A stretch of DNA of 32,835 nucleotides. Origin: Bacteroidales bacterium (lineage in GTDB: Bacteria; Bacteroidota; Bacteroidia; Bacteroidales; UBA932). The position numbers and the translations under genes are program-made. Each line of letters opens with the position of its first letter. Position 1 is the first letter of the stretch. The stretch lies in NCBI GenBank assembly GCA_017555445.1, contig JAFZGK010000099.1, forward strand, positions 1 to 32,835. The letters are read 5' to 3'. Positions 25,705-32,835 of this stretch are shown piece by piece. The notes beneath the pieces are model-generated. The model saw only the letters and a program-made list of their open reading frames with translations. It searched no databases and was not told the DNA's origin.

Positions 25705-26549
25705 TATCTATGTGATGAAATCTTCTTTATGTCCTCTGCAAGGAATCCTGCTCCGTCCTTCTTTGTGATCTTGTGACGTCTGAAATAGAAGAGCTTGTGA
25801 GTCTCAGAGTCTATCAGCATCTTGTAGCAGTATGATCCTGTGGTTGCAGCTGCAGGAGCAACTACAAGGCTTACAAGCGTATTCGGAACCACATTGGCGA
25901 TGAACTTCTCTGCATCTTCGTCATCAATCACATGGAGGTCCTTGTCGAAGTATTCGTTCTCCACCTCCTTTGTGATCTGACTGCTCATGTCGCCTTCAGC
26001 GAAGACTATCCTCATGCCTTTGCAGTTCTTGATATTGTCTGTATGGTTGGTGAGACCTGCATAGCCTACGATGTCGCTTTCGATGGACATGAGTGCGTGT
26101 TCCTGGATTATGTCAAGGAAGGCCGGCATGAATGCGAACTCTCTTCCTGAAGGATCCTCTGCCGATGCGATAGGCATGGATGCCACCTCCAGCATCTCTC
26201 CTATGCCGTTCGATGCCTTAGGTCCTCCCTTGAGGAGGGACATGAACTGTATGCCAGGAGCAGCCTCGCGTCTGAACTGGTCCTTTGTGGTTATGAGGAA
26301 ATAGAAACTCTCATCAGTCTTGAGTGATTCGAATTCTTCAAGTGTGCAGAATTCATAAGGTGATACTCTCCATGTCGCCGCAACCTCATCTTGAAGAACG
26401 AGGTTGAAGAACTCGTTGTCAGTGAGCACTACCTTGGTCACCTTTTCAGGGAAATCCGCGATCTTCATCTTCTTAGTGTCGATCTGAGCCTGTGCTCCTG
26501 CAAGGAAAGGCAGCATTGCCGCTACCAATGATATCATAATTCTTTTCAT
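25704..26549 (-). CDS. exported hypothetical protein
   Basis: A 281-residue protein with a clear signal peptide (MKRIMISLVAAMLPFLAGAQA, cut at about residue 21). I do not recognise the mature part, which is mixed alpha/beta with an even charge distribution. Notable segments are VTKVVLTDNEFFNLVLQDEVAATWRVSPYEFC, suggestive of a small exported sensor or cofactor-binding domain, and YCYKMLIDSETHKLFYFRRHKIT near the end. No lipobox is present. It is the first gene of a four-gene minus-strand run and overlaps the M16 gene by one base. A promoter box is seen 20 bases upstream. Function unknown. Confidence 0.8.
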   Translation of the reverse strand: MKRIMISLVAAMLPFLAGAQAQIDTKKMKIADFPEKVTKVVLTDNEFFNLVLQDEVAATWRVSPYEFCTLEEFESLKTDESFYFLITTKDQFRREAAPGIQFMSLLKGGPKASNGIGEMLEVASMPIASAEDPSGREFAFMPAFLDIIQEHALMSIESDIVGYAGLTNHTDNIKNCKGMRIVFAEGDMSSQITKEVENEYFDKDLHVIDDEDAEKFIANVVPNTLVSLVVAPAAATTGSYCYKMLIDSETHKLFYFRRHKITKKDGAGFLAEDIKKISSHR

Positions 26550-26567
26550 ATGCTTATTAAATTTCTA

Positions 26568-26575
26568 CAAAGGTA
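26568..26575 (-). promoter_or_regulatory. promoter box for the exported hypothetical/M16 operon
   Basis: On the minus strand TACCTTTG fits TAnnTTTG exactly. No clear TTTG lies at the usual upstream distance. Its upstream region overlaps that of the divergent dnaX promoter. Confidence 0.55.
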
Positions 26576-26606
26576 TAAAATTAATATGAAGTCGAGGAAT
26601 CTTTAC

Positions 26607-26614
26607 TATCTTTG
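26607..26614 (+). promoter_or_regulatory. promoter box for dnaX
   Basis: TATCTTTG fits TAnnTTTG exactly, 20 bases before the dnaX ATG, so the leader would be about 12-16 bases. Back-to-back with the minus-strand box at 26568-26575. Confidence 0.6.
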
Positions 26615-26634
26615 TAAGTTGACTAAACAGAATT

Positions 26635-28362
26635 ATGAGCCAATATATAGTTTCAGCAAGAAAGTACAGACCGGATTCCTTCGGGACCCTCATCGGTCAG
26701 GACAACATAGCTCAGACCCTCAAGAATTCGATATTGAGAGGTCAGCTTGCGCATGCATATCTCTTCTGCGGTCCGCGAGGAGTCGGCAAGACCACCACAG
26801 CGCGTATCTTCGCAAAGATGATAAACTGCTCGGACCCTTCAGACCAGATGGAGCCTTGTGGCAAGTGTGAGTCTTGCATGTCATTCGCAGAAGGACGTTC
26901 TTACTGTATCCATGAGCTCGACGCAGCATCCAATAACGGTGTCGAGGACATCAAGACCCTCATGGACCAGGTGCGCATACCTCCTCAGGTCGGCAGATAC
27001 AGCGTATATATCATCGACGAGGTCCATATGCTTTCCCAGGCTGCATTCAATGCCTTCCTCAAGACGCTCGAGGAGCCACCTGCGCATGCCATCTTCATTC
27101 TTGCCACAACTGAAAAGCACAAGATCCTTCCTACTATCCTTTCCCGTTGTCAGACATATGATTTCAACAGGATCACTGTAGAGAACATCGTGAAGAATCT
27201 CCGTATGGTAGCATCAAGTGAAGGCGTCACAATCGATGACGAATCCTTGCATGTTGTAGCTCATAAGGCCGACGGTGCGATGCGTGATGCGCTCACCATC
27301 TTTGACCAGACAGTCGCATTCTGCGGTACAGACGTAAAATATCAGGATGTCCTGCGCAACCTCAATGTGCTGGATTATGAATACAGCTTTGCTCTTGTGG
27401 ACAACTTCCTTAAAGGAGATTATCCGTCATCACTGCTGATATTCGATGAAATATTGACCAAGGGATTCAATGCCCTTCATTTCGTAGCGGCTCTTTCTTC
27501 GCATCTCCGCGACCTGATAGTGAGCAAGAGCGGAGGACTGGGAGCATTGCTCGAACTTCCTGAATCTTTGAAGATCAAATATAAGGAGCAGGCAGACAGA
27601 TGCCCTCTCCAGTTCCTCTATGAGGCTCTCAGTGTGACCACGCAGTGCGAGTCCGGCTATAGGGCGAGCGTGAACCCGAGACTGCATATTGAGTTCGCTC
27701 TCATGAAGCTCAGCTTCCTGCTGGCGAAACCATCTGACAGTCCGGTAGCTGCTCCAGCTCCGGCTGTTGCTCCAGCTCCTACACCGGCAGCAGCTCCGGT
27801 GACCCCTGTTGCAGCGTCAGCACCTGCCCCTGCTGCAGAACCTTCCGCACCGGCCCCTGCCCCTGCTGACGAGGAACAGCAGCCTCGTGAACGCCGTACA
27901 AGAGCAGCGCGCCCGTCACTTTCAATGAAGGCGATGATGGAGGATCCGAAGCAGGCTCCGGCACCTGCTGAGACTAAGGAAGCTCCGGCACCATCCGATG
28001 AGGTGATAAAGGCAAAATGGCCTGAACTTGCTGCCGAGTACACGGACAAGCCTCGTCTTGCGAGCATGCTCAGCACAACAAGCATCCTCATCAACGGAAA
28101 TGATGACTCAAAGATGGTTGTATTCAAGGTGGTGAATCTGGCTCAGAAGGAATGGGTGGAGGCAAAGCTCCTGCATGAGCTGGAAGGTACTTTCCGCAGA
28201 ATTGTAGGCTCGATGAAGGTATATCTTCGTGTGGATGTGGCTCCGGATGATGCGCCTCAGCAAAGAAAGATATATATGCCGAGCGACCAGGCAAAGGAAC
28301 TCATGGCAGAAAACGAGCAGGTCAAGAATCTTGTGAAGGATCTCGAGCTTGATATAAAGTAA
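26635..28362 (+). CDS. dnaX: DNA polymerase III subunit gamma/tau
   Basis: The 575-residue AAA+ subunit of the clamp loader. It opens with the conserved [16 protein letters not shown]; Walker A GPRGVGKT is at residues 46-53, a Cys-rich zinc module follows ([17 protein letters not shown]), then [22 protein letters not shown] and the SRC motif. After the lid and collar domains there is a long Ala/Pro-rich linker (about residues 366-458), then a C-terminal domain of about 115 residues. I see no obvious slippery A-run plus stem that would make a short gamma form as in E. coli, so probably only tau is made. The promoter box lies 20 bases upstream, and lptB follows 29 bases later. Confidence 0.97.
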   Translation: MSQYIVSARKYRPDSFGTLIGQDNIAQTLKNSILRGQLAHAYLFCGPRGVGKTTTARIFAKMINCSDPSDQMEPCGKCESCMSFAEGRSYCIHELDAASNNGVEDIKTLMDQVRIPPQVGRYSVYIIDEVHMLSQAAFNAFLKTLEEPPAHAIFILATTEKHKILPTILSRCQTYDFNRITVENIVKNLRMVASSEGVTIDDESLHVVAHKADGAMRDALTIFDQTVAFCGTDVKYQDVLRNLNVLDYEYSFALVDNFLKGDYPSSLLIFDEILTKGFNALHFVAALSSHLRDLIVSKSGGLGALLELPESLKIKYKEQADRCPLQFLYEALSVTTQCESGYRASVNPRLHIEFALMKLSFLLAKPSDSPVAAPAPAVAPAPTPAAAPVTPVAASAPAPAAEPSAPAPAPADEEQQPRERRTRAARPSLSMKAMMEDPKQAPAPAETKEAPAPSDEVIKAKWPELAAEYTDKPRLASMLSTTSILINGNDDSKMVVFKVVNLAQKEWVEAKLLHELEGTFRRIVGSMKVYLRVDVAPDDAPQQRKIYMPSDQAKELMAENEQVKNLVKDLELDIK

Positions 28363-28391
28363 ATGATGCCGAAGGGCAAAAGGAAAGGAAT

Positions 28392-29213
28392 ATGAAACTT
28401 CGTTGCGAAAACTTAGTAAAGAAATATGGCCCCAGGACAGTCGTGAAGGGCGTGTCCATGGAGGTGGAGCAGGGAGAGATCGTGGGCTTCCTCGGTCCTA
28501 ATGGAGCCGGAAAGACCACAAGCTTCTATATGATCACAGGACTTATCACTCCTAATAACGGAAGGATTTTCCTTGATGATGAAGAGATTACAGGTCTTCC
28601 TATGTTCAAGAGGGCTCAGAAGGGCGTAGGTTACCTTGCGCAGGAGGCATCTGTTTTCCGTCATATGACTGTGGAAGACAATATTCTCTCAGTGATGGAG
28701 ATGTCGAAGCAGTTCACCAAGGAGGAAAGACTTCAGCGTCTTGAGGATCTTCTCGATGAGTTCAATCTCCATAAGGTACGCAAGAGCAAGGGAATCCAGC
28801 TTTCCGGAGGTGAGCGCCGCCGTTGTGAGATTGCCCGTGCCCTCGCGATCGACCCTAAGTTCATCCTTCTTGACGAGCCGTTCGCAGGTGTCGACCCTAT
28901 CGCGGTGGAGGACATCCAGTATATCATTGCAAAGCTCAAGTACAAGAATATCGGTGTGATCATCACTGACCACAATGTGGGCGAGACCCTTGCCATCATC
29001 GACAGAGCATATCTCCTTTATGAAGGATCAATCCTTCAGAGCGGTACTCCTGAGGCACTTGCTGCAGATGACGAGGTCCGCACCAAATATCTTGGATCGA
29101 ATTTCGTCCTCAAGCGTTCTTCAGCCTTCCTCCGCGCCGAAAAGGGTGGCCCGCAGCGCATCAACACCGCTGCCGAGCATGCTGCTGAAAACGAGCAGCC
29201 GAAAGAGGAATAA
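28392..29213 (+). CDS. lptB: LPS export ABC transporter ATP-binding protein
   Basis: The 273-residue ATPase powers transfer of lipopolysaccharide from the inner membrane with LptF and LptG. Walker A GPNGAGKT is at residues 35-42, the Q-loop in [12 protein letters not shown], the signature LSGGE at 137-141, then [12 protein letters not shown] and the switch histidine in [10 protein letters not shown]. It matches LptB rather than amino acid transporters by the [14 protein letters not shown] and [13 protein letters not shown] blocks. It is some 30 residues longer than E. coli LptB because of a charged C-terminal tail. A purine-rich stretch (AGGAAAGGAA) sits right before the ATG. It ends 60 bases before a bidirectional terminator. 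Confidence 0.94.
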   Translation: MKLRCENLVKKYGPRTVVKGVSMEVEQGEIVGFLGPNGAGKTTSFYMITGLITPNNGRIFLDDEEITGLPMFKRAQKGVGYLAQEASVFRHMTVEDNILSVMEMSKQFTKEERLQRLEDLLDEFNLHKVRKSKGIQLSGGERRRCEIARALAIDPKFILLDEPFAGVDPIAVEDIQYIIAKLKYKNIGVIITDHNVGETLAIIDRAYLLYEGSILQSGTPEALAADDEVRTKYLGSNFVLKRSSAFLRAEKGGPQRINTAAEHAAENEQPKEE

Positions 29214-29274
29214 TCCGTTGATGCAATAAAACAGCGAAGGCTGTAATCATGCGTCATTGGCTCCAGAAAATAAA

Positions 29275-29311
29275 AAGACCGCAAACAAGATGTCTTCTCG
29301 TTTGCGGTCTT
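29275..29311. terminator. bidirectional terminator between lptB and efp
   Basis: A perfect 12-bp stem (AAGACCGCAAAC with GTTTGCGGTCTT) and a 13-base loop. On the minus strand CTTTTTATTTTC follows, a good T-rich tract for efp; on the + strand TTATATTGTTG follows, weaker, for dnaX-lptB. Confidence 0.88.
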
Positions 29312-29328
29312 ATATTGTTGTGTAATCC

Positions 29329-29895
29329 TTACTTCACACGCTCGCCGTATGAACGGTCAGTAGTGTTTACGCGGATTCTCTCACCGATGTTGATGAAGAG
29401 CGGAGCCATGATGATAGCACCAGTCTCAAGAGTAACCTCCTTCTGAGCGTTAGTAGAAGCTGTATCACCCTTTACAGCAGGCTCGGTGTAGGTAACCTCG
29501 AGCTCAACATAAGTAGGGAGCTCGCAAGTGAGGCAGCGCTCCTCGTCAGCGAGGAACATCATCTCGACATGCTGACCCTCCTTCATGAGGTCTGCGTTGT
29601 CAACGAGGTCTGTATCAAGGTGAATCTGCTCATAGGTCTCTTCGTGCATGAAGTTGAAACCGTCCTCATCCTTGTAAAGGAACTGGTAAGGTCTTCTCTC
29701 CACGTTGATAGTCTCGATCTTTGCACCTGCAGTAAAAGTGTTCTCGAGGATACGACCGTTCTCAAGGTTTCTGAGCTTGGTCTTTACGAAAGCTGGACCC
29801 TTACCTGGCTTTACATGCTGGAACCATACGATCTGGCATGGCTTACCGTTGTAGTTAAGATAAAGTCCGTTCTTGAAATCAGCTGTTGTTGCCAT
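29329..29895 (-). CDS. efp: elongation factor P
   Basis: The 188-residue factor relieves ribosomes stalled at consecutive prolines. Its three-domain structure is seen as the KOW-like N domain, the central OB domain (YKDEDGFNFMHEETYEQ) and the C-terminal OB domain (PLFINIGERIRVNTTDRSYGERV). The exposed loop is VKPGKGPAF with K32 at the tip, the residue that is beta-lysylated by EpmA/EpmB in E. coli. No modification gene lies in the window, and Lys may work unmodified in this group. Codon use is strongly biased, suggesting high expression. The promoter candidate is about 80 bases upstream, just past the end of ispH; the 79-base leader shows no strong structure. Confidence 0.98.
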   Translation of the reverse strand: MATTADFKNGLYLNYNGKPCQIVWFQHVKPGKGPAFVKTKLRNLENGRILENTFTAGAKIETINVERRPYQFLYKDEDGFNFMHEETYEQIHLDTDLVDNADLMKEGQHVEMMFLADEERCLTCELPTYVELEVTYTEPAVKGDTASTNAQKEVTLETGAIIMAPLFINIGERIRVNTTDRSYGERVK

Positions 29896-29979
29896 AAAAT
29901 ATTGTTATTTAATTATTTATATTCGTCTTTTCAAGGATCTTCCCATTCTTCTGGAATCTCCTTCTCCAAAAATCGGCTG

Positions 29980-30011
29980 CAAAAATATAAAATTGTCCTC
30001 AGCTAAGCAAA
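29980..30011 (-). promoter_or_regulatory. promoter for efp
   Basis: On the minus strand TATTTTTG (29980-29987) fits TAnnTTTG, with TTTG at 30008-30011 after a 20-22 base spacer depending on register. GCAG follows, as in strong boxes of this group. It lies just downstream of the ispH stop. Confidence 0.6.
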
Positions 30012-30014
30012 TTT

Positions 30015-31025
30015 TTACTCATTTCCATCCTGATTCTCAGCCTTTTCGCCATATTCTTCCTCCCATTCAGGCACGTACTTGTTGAAGTCTGAGATGTGCT
30101 CGGCAACCTCTTCAAGAAGCCATTTCGGAGTCGAAGTTGCGCCGCATACGCCGACTTTGTCATCCGCCCTGAACCACTCTCTCTTGATCTCGCTGGTGGA
30201 ATCGATATGGTACGTTCTGATGTTCAGCGACTTGCAGAGCTCGCAAAGGACCTTTCCGTTGGAACTTGCCTTGCCGGACACGAATACTATGATGTCATGC
30301 TCAAGAGCGAATCTTGAGAGCTTTTCATGGCGTGTAGCCACCTGAGAGCAGATTGTATCATGAACTGAAAGCAGTCCGCGTCCCTTGAATCTTTCGATGG
30401 AAAGTTCATTATAGTGAGCCATGTCCTCTTCAAGCTTGGCACACATGCCGCAGTACTCTGCCGGACTCTTTGTTGTCTGACTGAATACTTCTGTAGGGAT
30501 ATCAAGTCTGATCACTCCATCTTCCACAAGCTTGTCAAGCATAGCTATGCTTTCCACTACGACGGCTGTGTCTTCTGTCTGTCCGAGCAGACCAAGCACC
30601 TCTGCATGACCGATCTTTCCGAAGATGATGATCTGACCATGTCCGTCAGCCATCTGCTTGTCATATGCCTCCTTGATTCTCTGCTGAAGCTTAAGAACCA
30701 CAGGACATGTGCAGTCGATTATTTCAAATCCCAGGGCGCTGGCCTTCTCATAAGTCTTCGGAGGCTCGCCATGAGCACGGATAAGAAGCACCTCTCCTTC
30801 GACCTTCGGCATGTCCTCGAGGTCTTCTTTGTCGATAGTGACGAGGCCTTGACTTACCAGACGTGACAACTCGGCATCATTATGTACAATGGCACCGAGA
30901 GAAAACAGCCTCTTTCCGTCTTCTGAAGCTCCATCATTCACTTTCAGGAATTCCTCAGCTCTGCTTATTGCTCTGATCACTCCGGCACAGAATCCGGAAT
31001 TCTTGTCTATATCAACGGTCAGCAT
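30015..31025 (-). CDS. ispH: 4-hydroxy-3-methylbut-2-enyl diphosphate reductase
   Basis: The 336-residue iron-sulphur enzyme makes IPP and DMAPP in the last step of the MEP isoprenoid pathway. The three cluster cysteines are C13 (GFCAGV), C107 (CTCPVV) and C226 (DTICSQVATRH); RAHGEPP, SQTTKSP and SSNGKV are the conserved active-site blocks. It is 20-40 residues longer than forms I recall. An added segment between SQTTKSP and DTICSQ contains CGMC (C192 and C195) and a predicted helix (AKLEEDMAHYNEL). The CxxC pair could be redox-active or a metal site, but this is inference. It begins 12 bases after cmk and forms a two-gene unit with it. As I recall, cmk-ispH pairs occur in other Bacteroidota. 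Confidence 0.96.
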   Translation of the reverse strand: MLTVDIDKNSGFCAGVIRAISRAEEFLKVNDGASEDGKRLFSLGAIVHNDAELSRLVSQGLVTIDKEDLEDMPKVEGEVLLIRAHGEPPKTYEKASALGFEIIDCTCPVVLKLQQRIKEAYDKQMADGHGQIIIFGKIGHAEVLGLLGQTEDTAVVVESIAMLDKLVEDGVIRLDIPTEVFSQTTKSPAEYCGMCAKLEEDMAHYNELSIERFKGRGLLSVHDTICSQVATRHEKLSRFALEHDIIVFVSGKASSNGKVLCELCKSLNIRTYHIDSTSEIKREWFRADDKVGVCGATSTPKWLLEEVAEHISDFNKYVPEWEEEYGEKAENQDGNE

Positions 31026-31037
31026 AACGTCAAAGGA

Positions 31038-31712
31038 TTATTCGTTTACTCCGAAGCGCTCGGAAATGAGAGCTTTGAGCCACTCCACCTGATCCTGCAT
31101 GGTCATGTATGAATTGTCGAGGACGACCGCATCTGCAGCTTGTGTAAGAGGTGATACCTCTCTGTGAGAATCGATATAGTCTCTTTCCTCAAGATTCTTG
31201 AGTACATCCTCTATGCTTGCACCAGGCATCTCGGCAGCTCTTCTCTGAGCCCTGACCATAGGGTCGGCAGTCATGAATATCTTGAGCTCCGCCTGAGGGA
31301 ATACAGTTGTTCCGATGTCACGACCATCCATTACGATCCTCTTCTTGCTTCCGAATTCCCTGAGCTTCCTGTCTACGAAATTGCGAACCTGAGCCACGGT
31401 GGCGATAGGGCTTACCTTACCTGCCACAGCCAGGGATCTGATTTCCTTTTCAATACATCTCTCTCCGATGTAAGTGCCGCCTTCGCCGAAGTGCAGGTCA
31501 AGGTTTTCGAGAGCTTTCTCAAGTCCGGGAACATCGATGGTGCAGTCGTCGCTGATGAAGCCCTGCTCGATTGCGAACAAAGTCACACCTCTGTATAGTG
31601 CTCCGGAGTCAAGATACAGAAAAGAAAACTCGTTTGCTATGATTTTTGCAAAGGAGCTTTTTCCTGTGGAAGAATAGCCGTCGATGGCTATGATTATGTC
31701 AGGTATATGCAT
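31038..31712 (-). CDS. cmk: cytidylate kinase
   Basis: The 224-residue kinase phosphorylates CMP and dCMP. The P-loop DGYSSTGKSS is at residues 11-20, DSGALYRGVT follows, and VMDGRDIGTTVFP is the conserved nucleotide-binding block, with RAQRRAAEM in the lid. I chose the ATG at 31712 because IIIAIDG starts the fold a few residues later; an in-frame GTG at 31721 would add three residues (M-Y-I). A near-perfect promoter lies just upstream. It is co-transcribed with ispH, 12 bases apart. Confidence 0.96.
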   Translation of the reverse strand: MHIPDIIIAIDGYSSTGKSSFAKIIANEFSFLYLDSGALYRGVTLFAIEQGFISDDCTIDVPGLEKALENLDLHFGEGGTYIGERCIEKEIRSLAVAGKVSPIATVAQVRNFVDRKLREFGSKKRIVMDGRDIGTTVFPQAELKIFMTADPMVRAQRRAAEMPGASIEDVLKNLEERDYIDSHREVSPLTQAADAVVLDNSYMTMQDQVEWLKALISERFGVNE

Positions 31713-31738
31713 GATGTACACGTCTATGTAAAATCAGA

Positions 31739-31770
31739 CAAAATTATAAAATATTGTGTAAACTCCCAAA
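31739..31770 (-). promoter_or_regulatory. promoter for cmk-ispH
   Basis: On the minus strand TTTG (31767-31770), a 20-base spacer, and TAATTTTG (31739-31746) match both boxes of the Bacteroidota housekeeping consensus exactly. It is the best promoter match in the window. Transcription should start about 20 bases before the cmk ATG. Confidence 0.75.
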
Positions 31771-31799
31771 AATGTCGATATTTGTAAAGGCGTTCCAAA

Positions 31800-31832
31800 G
31801 CGGTGTCTGACCGCGTGGAGTGTCGCGCGACA
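31800..31832. promoter_or_regulatory. inverted repeats upstream of the sigma-54 regulator
   Basis: TGTCGCGCGACA (31821-31832) is a perfect 12-base palindrome with no central spacer, in an otherwise A/T-rich gap. GCGGT-GTCTG-ACCGC (31800-31814) is a second, shorter inverted repeat 6 bases before it. Both lie in the 143-base divergent gap, about 30-65 bases before the regulator's ATG. They could be operators, for example for autoregulation. No binding protein can be named. Confidence 0.4.
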
Positions 31833-31864
31833 ACAAAGGGTAAAAATAACGTAATTCGCTATAT

Positions 31865-32835
31865 ATGAAGATTTTGATCATTGACGACGAAAGGTCAATC
31901 CGCAACTCCCTCAAAGAGATTCTTGCAGATGAAGGCTATGATGTGGAAGTGGCTGAAAACGGCCAGCAGGGCTGTGAAATGGTGGAAAAGGAACGTTACA
32001 GCGTCATTTTCTGTGACATCAAGATGCCGGGGATGGATGGAATGGAAGTTCTTGACAGGCTCGTGCAGATGGGCATTGACTCGGCAGTCATCATGATATC
32101 AGGTCATGGAGATATCGATACGGCTGTCGAGTGCATTAAGAAAGGAGCGTTCGACTTCATCCAGAAGCCACTTGACCTTAACCGCATCCTGATCACAATA
32201 AAGAATGCGACAGAGAAGGTGTCTCTCGTGAAGGAGACAAAGGTTCTCAAGAAGAAGGTGTACGGACAGGAGATCGTGGGAGAATCACCTGCAATCTGTC
32301 AGGTGCAGAGCATGATCGACAAGGTCGCACCTACGGATGCGAGGGTCCTCATCATAGGTTCGAACGGAACAGGAAAGGAGCTTGTAGCCCGTAACCTTCA
32401 TCAGAAGAGTAACCGTTCAGCAGCTCCTTATGTTGAGGTGAACTGTGCGGCAATCCCGTCAGAACTCATCGAGAGCGAGCTTTTCGGACACGAAAAGGGA
32501 GCCTTCACATCTGCCATCAAACAGCATAAAGGCAAGTTCGAACAGGCCGATGGTGGCACGCTCTTCCTTGACGAGATCGGTGACATGTCTCTTGCAGCCC
32601 AGGCAAAGGTGCTCAGAGTGCTTCAGGAGAAGAAACTTTCAAGAGTGGGTAGCGACAAGGACATCATCGTAGATGTGAGAGTGCTTGCTGCTACAAACAA
32701 GAACATCAAGGAGGAGATTGAAAAAGGCCATTTCAGAGAGGACCTTTATCACCGACTCAGTGTCATTGTGATCAATGTCCCTACTCTTGATGACCGCAAG
32801 AGCGATATTCCTCTTCTTGTCGATCATTTCATAGG
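31865..32835 (+). CDS. sigma-54-dependent response regulator (NtrC family), 3' end cut by window
   Basis: The frame stays open to the last base, giving 323 residues of an incomplete protein. The receiver domain has the acidic pair D7-D8, the phosphorylated D51 (CDIKMPGMDG), S79 and K101. The AAA+ domain begins near residue 140 with GESPAICQV; Walker A is GSNGTGKE (165-172) and Walker B GGTLFLDEIGD (230-240). The loop that touches sigma-54, normally GAFTGA, reads GAFTSA (212-217). The DNA-binding domain lies beyond the edge. By family it activates sigma-54 promoters after phosphorylation by a sensor kinase, probably encoded further on. Target genes are unknown. The GAFTSA form is, as I recall, frequent in Bacteroidota, so it need not mean loss of function. 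Confidence 0.94.
   Translation, partial: MKILIIDDERSIRNSLKEILADEGYDVEVAENGQQGCEMVEKERYSVIFCDIKMPGMDGMEVLDRLVQMGIDSAVIMISGHGDIDTAVECIKKGAFDFIQKPLDLNRILITIKNATEKVSLVKETKVLKKKVYGQEIVGESPAICQVQSMIDKVAPTDARVLIIGSNGTGKELVARNLHQKSNRSAAPYVEVNCAAIPSELIESELFGHEKGAFTSAIKQHKGKFEQADGGTLFLDEIGDMSLAAQAKVLRVLQEKKLSRVGSDKDIIVDVRVLAATNKNIKEEIEKGHFREDLYHRLSVIVINVPTLDDRKSDIPLLVDHFI

Noticed and set aside
27657..28127. A Gly/Ala/Ser-rich minus-strand open frame opposite dnaX
   Set aside because: It is the complement of the Ala/Pro-rich dnaX linker and has no independent support.

Overview
The window is ordinary core chromosome from a member of the Bacteroidota, most likely order Bacteroidales; I cannot name the genus. 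The evidence is the Bacteroidota-type promoter box TAnnTTTG upstream of many genes, little use of strong Shine-Dalgarno sites, and gene types typical of the group: cytoplasmic PyrBI next to SerC/SerA, a short SerA, MurA with Asp in place of Cys, a DUF3127 protein, and a pRiA4b-ORF3-like protein before miaA. I see no integrase, transposase, phage gene, CRISPR array or tRNA. Twenty-seven protein genes fill almost all the sequence, and no gap without a gene exceeds 160 bases.

Layout. Positions 1-90 are the 3' end of a 5S rRNA gene with its terminator. A DoxX membrane protein and a PagL-like outer-membrane protein follow on the + strand. From 7253 down to 1961, a minus-strand run holds an IMPACT/YigZ protein, pyrB-pyrI (pyrimidine synthesis), serC-serA (serine synthesis) and a DUF1015 protein. 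A plus-strand pair (pRiA4b-ORF3-like protein, miaA) meets recQ tail to tail. From 11196 to 23087 everything is on the + strand: an FKBP lipoprotein, a DUF3127 protein with an SSB-like tail, an HdeD-like membrane protein, dnaG, metG, a DKNYY-repeat secreted protein, murB, a GH31 glycosidase and murA. Spacing after 12506 is only 3-30 bases, so these could share transcripts.

From 26549 down to 23074, a minus-strand run holds a secreted hypothetical protein, an M16 peptidase, an O-methyltransferase and a nuclease-like hypothetical protein. dnaX and lptB run on the + strand and converge with efp on a bidirectional terminator. cmk-ispH form a two-gene minus-strand unit with a near-consensus promoter. 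The window ends inside a sigma-54-dependent response regulator gene on the + strand.

Working together, murB and murA make UDP-MurNAc precursor, lptB exports LPS, and the PagL-like protein may trim lipid A, so envelope biogenesis recurs. dnaG, dnaX and recQ serve replication and repair. I found no clear new multi-gene system. The best leads are changed or added residues in familiar enzymes (MurA D121, SerA K267, PagL-like N181, a CxxC in IspH), DUF1015 beside the serine genes, the SSB-like tail on the DUF3127 protein, a structured leader before the pRiA4b-ORF3-like gene, and a perfect palindrome before the sigma-54 regulator.
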